48,084 nt of DNA from NCBI GenBank assembly GCA_023265045.1, contig JAHFUQ010000017.1, positions 1-48,084 on the forward strand, given 5' to 3'. Positions 15,567 to 23,572 of the stretch are shown here, piece after piece. This stretch comes from Acidimicrobiia bacterium. Lineage in GTDB: Bacteria > Actinomycetota > Acidimicrobiia > Acidimicrobiales > AC-14. Under the pieces are notes generated by a model. The model did not search any database, had not been told where the DNA came from, and worked only from the letters and a program-made list of their open reading frames with translations. The translations under genes were made by a program, and so were the position numbers. The first letter of the stretch is position 1; every line of letters begins with the position of its first letter.

Positions 15567-18500
15567 ATGCCGTTTGGTCCCGTCGATCCGCAGGCGGACT
15601 TGGTCGCGCTCGAGGGCCGCACGCTCGAACGCTGGCGCGAGACCGACCTGTTCGAGCAGGTCAAGTCCGTGCGTAAGGGCGGCGAGCCGTGGGTCTTCTA
15701 CGAAGGCCCGCCCACGGCCAACGCCCGCCCCGGCCTGCACCACGTCTGGCCTCGGGCGTTCAAGGACCTGTGGATCCGCTTCCAGACCATGCGGGGCCGC
15801 GACGTCCCCCGCAAGGGCGGCTGGGACTGCCACGGCCTGCCCGTCGAGATCGAGGTCGAGAAGGCCGCCGGCCTCAAGTCCAAGCACGCCATCGAAGCGC
15901 TGGGGATCGAGGAGTTCAACCGCCGGTGCCGCGAGTCGGTGCGGCGCTACGTCGACGACTTCGTGGCCCTCACCGAGCGGGCGGGCGTCTCCATCGACAC
16001 GCGCGACACGTACTGGACGATGGACAACGACTACGTCGAGTCGGTGTGGTGGATCCTCCGCCAGCTCTACGACCAAGGGCTCCTGTACGAAGGCCACCGG
16101 GTCGTCCCCTACTGTCCCCGTTGTGGCACGGCCCTGTCGTCCCACGAGCTCGGCCAACCGGGGGCGTACCAGGACGTCGTCGACCCGTCGATCTACGTGC
16201 GGTTCCCGGTGGTGGGTCAGGACTTCGACCTGCTGGTGTGGACGACCACCCCGTGGACCCTCATCTCGAACGTGGCCGCCGCGGTCGGGGCTGACATCGA
16301 GTACGTGCGGGTCAAGGCGCACGCTCCCGGCAGGCGCGACCTGGTGCTGGCCGCCGCCCGGGCCCCGGAGGACTCGGTGGTGGTCGACCGGTTCACGGGC
16401 TCGGACCTCGTCGGCTGGCGCTACCAGCGGCCGTTCGACTTTCTGCCCGTCGCCGAGGGCGCCAACGCCTTCCGCGTCGTCACCGGTTCGTTCGTCTCGA
16501 CCGACGAGGGCTCGGGGATCGTCCACATCGCGCCCGCGTTCGGCGCCGACGACATGGACGTCGCCCGGGCGGAGGGCCTGCCCGTCCTCAACCCCGTCGG
16601 CGCCGACGGCGCCTTCACCGACGCCGTCCCGCCGTGGGCAGGCGTGGGCGTCAAGGCCGCCGACCGTTCGATCATCGACGATCTGGCGGCGCGCGGCATC
16701 CTCGTGCGCGAGGCGCCGTACGAGCACGCCTACCCGCACTGCTGGCGCTGCGGCACGCCCCTCATCTACTGGGCCAAGAACTCCTGGTTCGTGCGCACGT
16801 CCGAGCGGCGCGCCGACCTGTTGCGCGAGAACAAGAAGATCAACTGGCACCCCTTCCACATCAAGTACGGCCGCTTCGGCGACTGGCTGAAGAACAACGT
16901 CGACTGGGCGCTCTCGCGCGACCGCTACTGGGGCACGCCGCTGCCCATCTGGCGCTGCCCCGACGGCCACGACACGTGCATCGGCTCGGTAGCTGAGCTG
17001 GCGGAGTTGGCGGGCGCCGACCTGTCGGCGCTCGACCTGCACCGGCCCTACGTGGACGCCGTCGAGTTCCCGTGTCCTTCCTGCGCAAAGCCCGCCCGCC
17101 GCCTCGTGCCGGTCATCGACGCCTGGTTCGACTCGGGCTCGATGCCGTCGGCCCAGCACCACTTTCCCTTCGAGAACCGGGAGGCGTTCGAACACGCCTT
17201 CCCTGCAGACTTCATCTGCGAGGCCATCGACCAGACCCGGGGCTGGTTCTACTCACTGCTGGCCGTCAATGCGTTGACGTTCGACGGCACGCCGTACCGC
17301 AATGTCGTGTGCCTGGCTCACGTGGTCGACGAGCAGGGCCTCAAGATGTCCAAGTCGAAGGGCAACGTCCTCGACCCGTGGCAGGTCTTCGAGACCTTCG
17401 GCGCCGACGCGCTGCGGTGGTACTTCTTTTCCGCCGGCTCCCCCTGGACGAGCCGGCGCGTCTACGACGACGGCATCCGCGAGTCGACCCGCAAGACGCT
17501 GCTCACGCTGTGGAACGTCTTCGCCTTTTTCGCCACCTACGCCGACATCGACGGCTGGACAGTGGCGGGCGCAGGCGCGGCGCCGTTGGCGCCTACCCAC
17601 TTCCTCGATCGGTGGGCCCTCTCCCAGCTCGACGAGGCGGTGAACACCGTTACCGCCGCGTTGGATGACTTCGACGCCCTCACCGCCGCCAGCCGGATCT
17701 TCACCCTCGTCGACGACCTGTCCAACTGGTACGTTCGCCGGTCGCGGCGGCGCTTCTGGGGCAGCTCGGACCCGTCCGTGTTCGCGACCCTCCACCGCTG
17801 CCTGGTCGTCACCTCCCAGCTGCTGGCGCCGTTCACCCCGTTCCTGTCCGACGAGCTGTACACGCGCTTGACCGGTGAGGCGTCGGTGCACCTGTCGGAC
17901 TGGCCCGCGGCCAGCGGCTTCGCCGACGACGAGGTCGACGCCCAGATGGCCGCCACCTTCCGGCTGGTGGGCCTGGGGCGGGCGGCGCGCAGCGACTCGG
18001 GCATGAAGCAGCGCCAGCCGCTGCGACGCGGGCTGGTGCTGCACCCGGGGGTGGAGCTGTCCGACGAGGCGCGCGAGGAGATCAAGCAGGAGCTGAACGT
18101 GCGCTCGCTGGAGGACGTCGAGAGCCTGGCCGGGCTGATGACCTGGACGGTCGTGCCCAACTTCCGCGCCTTGGGGCCGCGCCTCGGACCGCTCGTGAAC
18201 GACGTCAAGGCGGCGCTGGCGGCGGCTGACGGCGGGGAGGTACGGCGCGCCCTCGACGAGCAGGGCTACGTCGAAGTGGCGGGCGAGCGCTTGGAGGCGG
18301 GCGACCTCGAGCTGCGGGCCGGGAGCCACGAAGGCTTCGCCGTCATGCAGGACCAGGGCTGGGCGGTGGCGCTGGAGCTGGCCCTCGACGACGACCTCCG
18401 CAACGAGGGGGTGGCGCGCGAGCTGGCCCGCGAGCTGAACGAGCTGCGCAAGCAGCTGGACCTGGCCATCACCGACCGCATCTCCCTGGTCATCGCCGCC

Positions 18501-18656
18501 GGACCCAAGGTGCGGGCTGCCCTCGACATCCACGCCCAATGGGTGGCGGGCGAAGCGCTGGCCGCCGAGCTGGTGACGGCGCCGGCGATCGACGAGGGCG
18601 CCCACGAGATCGAGGTGGACGGCGAGACGGTCCGGGTGGCGCTGACCGTCGTCTAA
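15567..18656 (+). CDS. ileS: Isoleucyl-tRNA synthetase, type 2, with GxHH signature
   Basis: The 1029-residue class I synthetase charges tRNA-Ile. The catalytic domain has GPPTANARPGLHHV, where the usual HxGH signature is swapped to Gly-Leu-His-His (residues 56-59), and KMSKSKGN near residue 593. The editing (CP1) domain has WTTTPWTLISN and GSGIVHIAPAFG with the editing Asp. The domain after CP1 is of the eukaryote-like kind (PHCWRCGTPLIYWAKNSWF, RDRYWGTPLPIW), and the long C terminus lacks the zinc finger of type 1 enzymes. Type 2 enzymes are generally less sensitive to mupirocin, and the GxHH swap has been linked to hyper-resistance. The stop overlaps that of the convergent DHFR-like gene. 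Confidence 0.97.
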   Translation: MPFGPVDPQADLVALEGRTLERWRETDLFEQVKSVRKGGEPWVFYEGPPTANARPGLHHVWPRAFKDLWIRFQTMRGRDVPRKGGWDCHGLPVEIEVEKAAGLKSKHAIEALGIEEFNRRCRESVRRYVDDFVALTERAGVSIDTRDTYWTMDNDYVESVWWILRQLYDQGLLYEGHRVVPYCPRCGTALSSHELGQPGAYQDVVDPSIYVRFPVVGQDFDLLVWTTTPWTLISNVAAAVGADIEYVRVKAHAPGRRDLVLAAARAPEDSVVVDRFTGSDLVGWRYQRPFDFLPVAEGANAFRVVTGSFVSTDEGSGIVHIAPAFGADDMDVARAEGLPVLNPVGADGAFTDAVPPWAGVGVKAADRSIIDDLAARGILVREAPYEHAYPHCWRCGTPLIYWAKNSWFVRTSERRADLLRENKKINWHPFHIKYGRFGDWLKNNVDWALSRDRYWGTPLPIWRCPDGHDTCIGSVAELAELAGADLSALDLHRPYVDAVEFPCPSCAKPARRLVPVIDAWFDSGSMPSAQHHFPFENREAFEHAFPADFICEAIDQTRGWFYSLLAVNALTFDGTPYRNVVCLAHVVDEQGLKMSKSKGNVLDPWQVFETFGADALRWYFFSAGSPWTSRRVYDDGIRESTRKTLLTLWNVFAFFATYADIDGWTVAGAGAAPLAPTHFLDRWALSQLDEAVNTVTAALDDFDALTAASRIFTLVDDLSNWYVRRSRRRFWGSSDPSVFATLHRCLVVTSQLLAPFTPFLSDELYTRLTGEASVHLSDWPAASGFADDEVDAQMAATFRLVGLGRAARSDSGMKQRQPLRRGLVLHPGVELSDEAREEIKQELNVRSLEDVESLAGLMTWTVVPNFRALGPRLGPLVNDVKAALAAADGGEVRRALDEQGYVEVAGERLEAGDLELRAGSHEGFAVMQDQGWAVALELALDDDLRNEGVARELARELNELRKQLDLAITDRISLVIAAGPKVRAALDIHAQWVAGEALAAELVTAPAIDEGAHEIEVDGETVRVALTVV

Positions 18657-19216
18657 CGGGCGCGGTGGTAGTGCAGCAACACGACCCCGTTGCCGAACCG
18701 GCGTGTCTCCACCAGGCGTAGCTCGGTCGCCGTCTCCGAGGGCGGGAACAGGGGCTTGCCCCGCCCGAGCACGACGGGGTGGACGTAGAGCCGGTACTCG
18801 TCGATGAGGTCGTAGCGGGCGAAGGTGGCCGCGAGGTCGGCGCCGCCCAGCGCCATGTCGCCGCCCGGCTGCGCCTTGAGGGCCCGGACCTCGTCGGGGA
18901 CGACCTCGCGCACGATGGCCGTGTTCCAGCCCGCCCGCTCCAGCGTCCTCGAGTAGACGATCTTGGGCATGTCCCGCCAGATGCCGGCGAACTCGACCAT
19001 GGCCGGTTCGGTGTCGGGATCGGCGTCGGCCGTCGGCCAGAACTCGGCCATGAGCTCGTAGGTGACGCGTCCGCCGAGGAACGCGCTCATGGCGCCGAGC
19101 ACCTGGTTGAAGTGCCGGTGCAGCTCGTCGTCGACGAGGTGCCAGTCGAGCTCCCCGTTCGGGCCCGCCATGAACCCGTCCAGCGAGACGGACATCATGA
19201 CGACGATCCGCCTCAT
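18653..19216 (-). CDS. Dihydrofolate-reductase-like protein (RibD C-terminal family)
   Basis: The 187-residue protein starts MRRIVVMMSVSLDGFMAGPNGELDWH, the family signature, continues with FLGGRVTYELMAEFWP and KIVYSRTLER, and ends with GGADLAATFARYDLIDEYRLYVHPVVLGRGKPLF, the nucleotide-binding and closing strands. Members of this family are NADPH-dependent reductases of unknown substrate and are not the housekeeping FolA. The TAG stop shares two bases with the ileS TAA, so the two convergent genes overlap by four bases. It lies 27 bases after the 19244-20602 gene on the same strand and is probably cotranscribed. Confidence 0.88.
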   Translation of the reverse strand: MRRIVVMMSVSLDGFMAGPNGELDWHLVDDELHRHFNQVLGAMSAFLGGRVTYELMAEFWPTADADPDTEPAMVEFAGIWRDMPKIVYSRTLERAGWNTAIVREVVPDEVRALKAQPGGDMALGGADLAATFARYDLIDEYRLYVHPVVLGRGKPLFPPSETATELRLVETRRFGNGVVLLHYHRAR

Positions 19217-19243
19217 CCCGTCGCCGCCGGCGCCGAGGCGGGC

Positions 19244-20602
19244 CTACGCGCCAGGGCGCTTCTTGGCCCCGGGCGCCTTCTTGGCCGGGCCCTGCTCGGC
19301 CAGCTTGGCCCGGGCGCGAGCGACGGCCTCCTTGGCGGTGAGCGGCGCCCCCTTGGCGGCCGGCGCCTTCTTGGGCGGCGTGGCCGCGGCGTTCTTGGGC
19401 GGCGCGGCCGCGGCGTTCTTGGACGGCCCGGACGCGGCGTTCTTGGGCGGCGCGGCCGCGGCGGCCTTCTTGGCGGCGGGGGCGGCCTTGGCGACCGGTG
19501 CCGCCTTCTTCAGCGGCGGGGCCGCGGCGGCCCTCTTCAGCGGCGGCGCGGCCTTCGGCGCGACCGCGGCCTTCCTCGCCGCGGGGGGCGCCTTTTTCGC
19601 CGCGGCCACGGCCTTGCCCATCGGCGTGGCCGGCTTCTTGGCCGGCGCCGCCGGGACGGCCTTCTTGGCCGCGGCCACGGCCTTGCTCATCGTGGTCGGC
19701 GCCCGCTTCACCGGCTCGGGCGCGGCCGCGACCTTCCTCGCGGGAACCTTGCGGGCGGAAGCGGCTGTCGCCCGGGCCGGGGCGGCGCGCCGCGCCGGCG
19801 GCGCCTCCTCCTCCTCCTCCGGCTCCGGTTCCCAGTCCTCGTCGTCGAGGTCCCAGTCGCCCGACGCGGCGGGAACGGCCGCCTCGAGCTGGGCCTCGAT
19901 GCGGCTGAGGACCGTGAAGCGGTTCATGCCCGCCACCTCGCGCGCCCGCACCTGCTCGAGGTCGCGGGCCGAAAGGTCGGGAAGGAGGCGCAGCACCTCC
20001 GACGCGCGGAGACGGTCGTAGTTGGCGATCGGGAACGGGCCCGACGGCGCCGCCGCAACGTCCTCGTCCTCCTCCTCGTCCTCGTCGTCTTCCTCGTCCT
20101 CGTCGTCGTAGTTCGGCACGGCGAACTGCTCGGTGCGGGGCTCGGGCCGGGCCCACGGCCGCCGCGACACCGAGGCCATCGCCGGCGCCGCCTCCTCCTC
20201 TTCCTCGTCCTCTTCCTCGTCCTCCTCGTCGTCGACGTCGTAGTCCGGCTCGGCGAACGACGCCCTTGTTACCGGCGCGGTCGGGGCGCTCGCCTCGCTG
20301 CGCCATGACGGCGCTGAAGCCGCCTCGTCCGCCACAGGGGCGGGGGATGACGCCGTCTCCCACGGCCGGGCGCCGGAGGGCGCAGCCGCACCGACGCTGG
20401 CGGGCACCGGAGGCGCAGGGGCGCGGCCGGCGGTGGCCGGCGCCTCCTCGGGCCGGCCCCGCAACACGGCGACCGCCAGCACAAGCCCCGCGAGAACGCT
20501 GCAGCCGATGGAGACGTAGATCAGCGTGAGGCCTGACTGCAGCAGACCCACGACAAGCGTGATCGTTGCCGCAACGACCAGCGCAAAGCTCACCAAGACC
20601 AC
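19244..20602 (-). CDS. Membrane-anchored protein with acidic blocks and a histone-H1-like Lys/Ala/Pro tail
   Basis: The 452-residue product begins with two hydrophobic helices (about residues 4-22 and 27-46), so the rest should face the cytoplasm. A Pro/Ala linker leads to two highly acidic blocks (about residues 122-138 and 164-180, nearly all Asp/Glu). Next is a short helical module, YDRLRASEVLRLLPDL then EQVRAREVAGMNRFTVLSRIE (about residues 193-240). This resembles a module I know from actinobacterial lipid-droplet-type proteins. The C-terminal 180 residues are rich in Lys, Ala and Pro with KAVAAAKK and PPKNAA repeats, like histone H1, HupB or HBHA tails. GTG 20602 is the first start after an in-frame run with no other start codon. 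It occupies the place after yggT where divIVA is often found. Function unknown; DNA or polyanion binding is inferred. Confidence 0.8.
   Translation of the reverse strand: MVLVSFALVVAATITLVVGLLQSGLTLIYVSIGCSVLAGLVLAVAVLRGRPEEAPATAGRAPAPPVPASVGAAAPSGARPWETASSPAPVADEAASAPSWRSEASAPTAPVTRASFAEPDYDVDDEEDEEEDEEEEEAAPAMASVSRRPWARPEPRTEQFAVPNYDDEDEEDDEDEEEDEDVAAAPSGPFPIANYDRLRASEVLRLLPDLSARDLEQVRAREVAGMNRFTVLSRIEAQLEAAVPAASGDWDLDDEDWEPEPEEEEEAPPARRAAPARATAASARKVPARKVAAAPEPVKRAPTTMSKAVAAAKKAVPAAPAKKPATPMGKAVAAAKKAPPAARKAAVAPKAAPPLKRAAAAPPLKKAAPVAKAAPAAKKAAAAAPPKNAASGPSKNAAAAPPKNAAATPPKKAPAAKGAPLTAKEAVARARAKLAEQGPAKKAPGAKKRPGA
19368..19463. repeat. Four 24-base tandem repeats coding PPKNAAxx
   Basis: Units begin at 19368, 19392, 19416 and 19440 with TTCTTGGGCGGC (one unit differs at a few bases). 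On the minus strand they code four eight-residue repeats of Pro-Pro-Lys-Asn-Ala-Ala plus two variable residues inside the Lys/Ala tail. Such repeats may vary in number between strains. Confidence 0.85.
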
Positions 20603-20650
20603 GAAGTCACCGTCCCATGAGTACGACTGACTGCATCGGGCATCCTACGC

Positions 20651-20671
20651 GGCGGAGGCTTCTCCCCCGCC
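20651..20671 (-). terminator. Possible terminator at the end of the dcw cluster
   Basis: On the minus strand GGCGGGGG, loop AGAAG, CCTCCGCC form eight pairs (one G-U), about 55 bases past the yggT stop. The 123-base gap 20603-20725 also has TAGGAT close after the hairpin, a possible -10 element for the 19244-20602 gene with a leader of roughly 35 bases. Confidence 0.45.
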
Positions 20672-20725
20672 TGCTTCTCCCGTGCCGTCCGGACCCCCCG
20701 ATGGTAACCCCCAGACCCGCTCGCC

Positions 20726-20977
20726 TCAGCAGATTGCGCTGCGAAGCACTCCGATGCCGAGCAGGACGATCAGCGGCGAAAGGTCGAATCCCATCCCGCC
20801 CATGCCGATCGGCGGGATGACCTTGCGGATGGGGCGGAGCACCGGCTCGGTGAGCCGGCCCAGGAATTCCTTGATCGTGCCGAGCCCGCCGCCTTGGGAC
20901 GTCGGGAACCAGGAAAGGATGATGCTGGCGAACATGATGATCACGTACGCCTCGAGGAACCGGCAGACAAGGAACAC
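20726..20977 (-). CDS. yggT: YggT-family small membrane protein
   Basis: The 83-residue protein has two membrane segments (CRFLEAYVIIMFASIILSWF and PLIVLLGIGVLR) joined by the family loop with LTEPVLRPIRKVIPPIGMGG. YggT proteins sit beside sepF in Gram-positive dcw clusters; the molecular role is not known. GTG 20977 starts three bases after the sepF stop, so translation is coupled. Nothing follows on this strand before the hairpin at 20651-20671. Confidence 0.92.
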   Translation of the reverse strand: MFLVCRFLEAYVIIMFASIILSWFPTSQGGGLGTIKEFLGRLTEPVLRPIRKVIPPIGMGGMGFDLSPLIVLLGIGVLRSAIC

Positions 20978-20980
20978 GAG

Positions 20981-21514
20981 TCAGGAACGATAGAGCCCGC
21001 GCTCCTGCAAGCGCCTCTTCTCCTCCGGCGAGACCTCGACGTTCGAGGGCGTGAGCAGGAACACGGAGTCCGCGACCTTCTCCATGGCGCCGCCGAGGCC
21101 ATAGGTCAGACCGCTCGAGAAATCGATCAGGCGGCGCGCCAACTCGCGGTCGACCCCTTGCAGGTTGACGATCACGGGCTGGTTGTTCTTGAGCCGGTCG
21201 CCGATCTCCTTGGCGTCGTTGAAGCCGCCCGGCGCCAGGGTGTGCACCTTCTGCTGCTGGGGCGGCGGCACGAGCGGGCGCACCACCGCGGGGCGCGGCA
21301 TCTGCACGGTGTTGTCGGACTCCCGGGCGGGCAGGGTGCGAACTCCACTCATGGCGGGCGGCTCCGGTTCGTAGGATCGTTCGGGCACCGGCGCGCGGCG
21401 CACGGGCTTCGTCGCGGCCGCGACGGGCTCCGGGGGGTACGGCTCGTATTCGTCGTACTCCTCGTCGTCGACGAGGCCGAGATACACCATCGCTCGTCGC
21501 CAAATGGATGCCAT
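20981..21514 (-). CDS. sepF: Cell division protein SepF
   Basis: The 177-residue protein starts MASIWRRAMVYLGLVDDEEYDEYE, an amphipathic membrane-binding helix followed by an acidic linker, and ends in the SepF core (VHTLAPGGFNDAKEIGDRLKNNQPVIVNLQG, DRELARRLIDFSSGLTYGLGG, VFLLTPSNVEVS). SepF bundles FtsZ filaments and ties them to the membrane. In organisms without FtsA, as here, it is the main Z-ring anchor. AAGGAGG eight bases upstream of ATG 21514 is a strong ribosome site. Confidence 0.96.
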   Translation of the reverse strand: MASIWRRAMVYLGLVDDEEYDEYEPYPPEPVAAATKPVRRAPVPERSYEPEPPAMSGVRTLPARESDNTVQMPRPAVVRPLVPPPQQQKVHTLAPGGFNDAKEIGDRLKNNQPVIVNLQGVDRELARRLIDFSSGLTYGLGGAMEKVADSVFLLTPSNVEVSPEEKRRLQERGLYRS

Positions 21515-21541
21515 GCGAGTCGCCTCCTTGGCCTTCGCAGC

Positions 21542-22222
21542 CTATCGTCGCAGGTCCGACGGTTCGGATCGAGCACCTCGGTCGCCGAACAAGGCCCGCC
21601 CCACGCGGACCATCGTCGTCCCCTCCTGCACCGCAACTTCGAGGTCGTCGGTCATGCCCATCGAGCGCTCGGGCAGGCCCAGCCGGTCGGCCAGCTCCGC
21701 CAACCGGCGAAAGCCCGGCCGCGCCAGCTCAGGCGGGCCGGCCGGCCCGACCGCCATCAGGCCCCGCACGTCGAGCCCCATGGCGCCGAGCGAGTCGACC
21801 AGCGCCGGCGCGTCGTCGAAGCGGCAGCCGTTCTTGGCGCCCTCCCCCGACACGTTCACCTGCACCAGCACCCGCGCGTCCTGCGCGTGCTTGGCGATCT
21901 CCCGGCCGGCCGCCGCCCGGTCGACGCTCTGCCAGAGGTGGACATGCGGGATGATGCGACGAACCTTGTTCCGCTGCACGTGACCGAGGAAATGCCACCG
22001 GCAGCGCGCCGCGGTCGCGACCGGGAGGGCGTCAAGCTTTGACTCGAGCTCCTGGGCGTAGTTCTCCCCGACATCGTGGAGGCCCGCCTCGACCGCGGCC
22101 TCGACCGCCTCGGCGCCGAAGCCTTTGGTCACCGCGACGATCGTCACGGCCGCCGGCGACCCGCCGGCGCCGCTGATGCGGGCCCGCAGCGCCTCGAGGT
22201 TCGCTCCGAGGTCGACGGTCAT
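21542..22222 (-). CDS. yggS: YggS/PLPBP pyridoxal phosphate-binding protein
   Basis: The 226-residue single-domain PLP protein has the family marks: VTIVAVTKGFG (the Lys that binds PLP), DVGENYAQELESK, WHFLGHVQRNKVR, VLVQVNVSGEGAKNG, LMAVGP and SMGMTDDLEVAVQEGTTMVRVGRALFG. It buffers PLP and affects amino and keto acid balance rather than catalysing a known reaction. ATG 22222 is chosen on the family N terminus; no ribosome site is clear. The gene follows ftsZ by 35 bases. A laccase-like gene (ylmD), usual between these two in many actinobacteria, is missing. Confidence 0.93.
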   Translation of the reverse strand: MTVDLGANLEALRARISGAGGSPAAVTIVAVTKGFGAEAVEAAVEAGLHDVGENYAQELESKLDALPVATAARCRWHFLGHVQRNKVRRIIPHVHLWQSVDRAAAGREIAKHAQDARVLVQVNVSGEGAKNGCRFDDAPALVDSLGAMGLDVRGLMAVGPAGPPELARPGFRRLAELADRLGLPERSMGMTDDLEVAVQEGTTMVRVGRALFGDRGARSEPSDLRR

Positions 22223-22257
22223 GGCAGCCGCGTGGAAGCCCGGCTCGGCCTGCGGAG

Positions 22258-23406
22258 CTATTTCAGGAACGACGGGACGTCGAAATCGTCGTCGTCGGCC
22301 AGGCCCAGGTCGTCGCGGCCGTGGCCGAAGACGTCCTCGTCCGCCAAACCGAGCCCGGGGGACGGGCGGTCGCGGTCGGAGCGGCGGTCGCGGTCGCGGT
22401 CCCGGTCGCCCGAGCCCCGGCCGAGGTCGCGCTCGATGCCCCGGTCGCGCCCTTCGTCCCAACGGTCGAACCCGGCGGCGATGACCGTCACCCGCACCTC
22501 GTCGCCCATGGCGTCGTCGATGACCATGCCGGCGATGATGTTGGCGTCGGGGTGGGCGACCTCATGGATGATCTCGGCCGCTTCGTTGACCTCGAACAGG
22601 CCGAGGTCGGTGCCGCCCGAGATGTTGAGCAGGATGCCGCGCGCCCCTTCGATGGACGCTTCGAGCAGCGGGCTGGAGATGGCGGCCCGGGCGGCGTTGA
22701 TGGACCGGCCCTCGCCCGAGGCGTAGCCGATCCCCATGAGGGCGGTGCCGGCGTTGCTCATGATCTTCTTCACGTCGGCGAAGTCGGTGTTGATCAGGCC
22801 GGGGGTGTTGATCAGGTCGGTGATGCCCTGCACCCCCTGGAGGAGGACCTCGTCGGCCATCTTGAACGCGTTGAGCGCCGAGGTCTTCTCGTTCGAGACC
22901 GAGAGCAACCGATCGTTCGGGATGACGATGAGGGTGTCGACCTTCTCCTTGAGTCGCTGGATGCCCTGCTCGGCCTGTACCGAGCGGATCCGCCCCTCGA
23001 AGGAGAACGGGCGGGTGACGACGCCGATCGTCAGCGCGCCCTCGCCCTTGGCGATCTCGGCCACGACCGGCGCGCCGCCGGTGCCGGTGCCGCCGCCCTC
23101 GCCCGCGGTGATGAACACCATGTCCGAGCCCTTGAGCACCTCTTCGATCTCGTCGCGGTGCTCCTCGGCCGCCTCGCGCCCGATGTCGGGGTCGCTGCCC
23201 GCGCCGAGCCCGCGCGTGAGCTCGCGCCCGATGTCGAGCTTGACGTCCGCGTCGCTCATCAGCAGGGCCTGGGCGTCGGTGTTCACACCAATGAACTCCA
23301 CGCCCTTGAGGCCGGCGTCGATCATCCGGTTGACGGCGTTGACGCCGCCGCCCCCGATGCCGACCACCTTGATGACGGCCAAATAGTTCTGTGGGCTGCC
23401 GATCAT
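22258..23406 (-). CDS. ftsZ: Cell division GTPase FtsZ
   Basis: The 382-residue tubulin homologue starts [21 protein letters not shown], typical of actinobacteria, with AGGAG eight bases before ATG 23406; a longer frame to 23484 lacks support. The GTP-binding signature GGGTGTG is at residues 104-110 and the synergy loop includes [15 protein letters not shown]. After residue 325 comes a charged linker made mostly of alternating Arg and Asp ([13 protein letters not shown] and similar), then the conserved C-terminal peptide [11 protein letters not shown] that binds SepF and other partners. It is preceded by a clear promoter, so it can be expressed apart from the rest of the cluster. Confidence 0.98.
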   Translation of the reverse strand: MIGSPQNYLAVIKVVGIGGGGVNAVNRMIDAGLKGVEFIGVNTDAQALLMSDADVKLDIGRELTRGLGAGSDPDIGREAAEEHRDEIEEVLKGSDMVFITAGEGGGTGTGGAPVVAEIAKGEGALTIGVVTRPFSFEGRIRSVQAEQGIQRLKEKVDTLIVIPNDRLLSVSNEKTSALNAFKMADEVLLQGVQGITDLINTPGLINTDFADVKKIMSNAGTALMGIGYASGEGRSINAARAAISSPLLEASIEGARGILLNISGGTDLGLFEVNEAAEIIHEVAHPDANIIAGMVIDDAMGDEVRVTVIAAGFDRWDEGRDRGIERDLGRGSGDRDRDRDRRSDRDRPSPGLGLADEDVFGHGRDDLGLADDDDFDVPSFLK

Positions 23407-23508
23407 TGGTCTGCTCCTCGTGCCCGCAGCCACGGGTCGTGGCCGGCGCTGCTGTTGCGCGAGGCCGCTGCGTTCATTTGCCACCTGGGCCTCAACCTCC
23501 GCTCCCTC

Positions 23509-23539
23509 ACCCTAAACCAAAGGTAAAGAGTTATGTCAA
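23509..23539 (-). promoter_or_regulatory. ftsZ promoter
   Basis: TTGACA (23539-23534) and TAGGGT (23514-23509) on the minus strand, 19 bases apart, in an unusually AT-rich stretch of the 166-base ftsQ-ftsZ gap. The leader would be about 95 bases and includes the strong AGGAG ribosome site. Confidence 0.6.
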
Positions 23540-23572
23540 CCTGCGCTGAGGGTCGAAACTCTTACACGTCCG

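Noticed and set aside
15123..17195. 690-codon frame that includes the DUF167 protein
   Set aside because: Everything upstream of ATG 15512 is antisense to ileS. Only the last 129 codons form the DUF167 protein.
19260..19760. Repetitive GC tracts that might be a non-coding repeat region
   Set aside because: They are in frame and code the Lys/Ala/Pro tail; only the four 24-base units merit a repeat entry.
17253..20363. Minus-strand frame of over 1000 codons crossing ileS and the H1-tail gene
   Set aside because: It is antisense to ileS and out of frame with the two real minus genes; low-complexity Arg/Gly composition.
20603..20725. Possible small RNA or missed divIVA fragment after yggT
   Set aside because: Only a GC hairpin and a possible -10 element are visible; no frame with DivIVA character and no RNA-gene features.
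22368..22440. Short direct repeats that looked at first like a CRISPR or tandem array
   Set aside because: They are GGTCGC-type codon repeats for Arg-Asp in the FtsZ linker, with no unique spacers and no cas genes.
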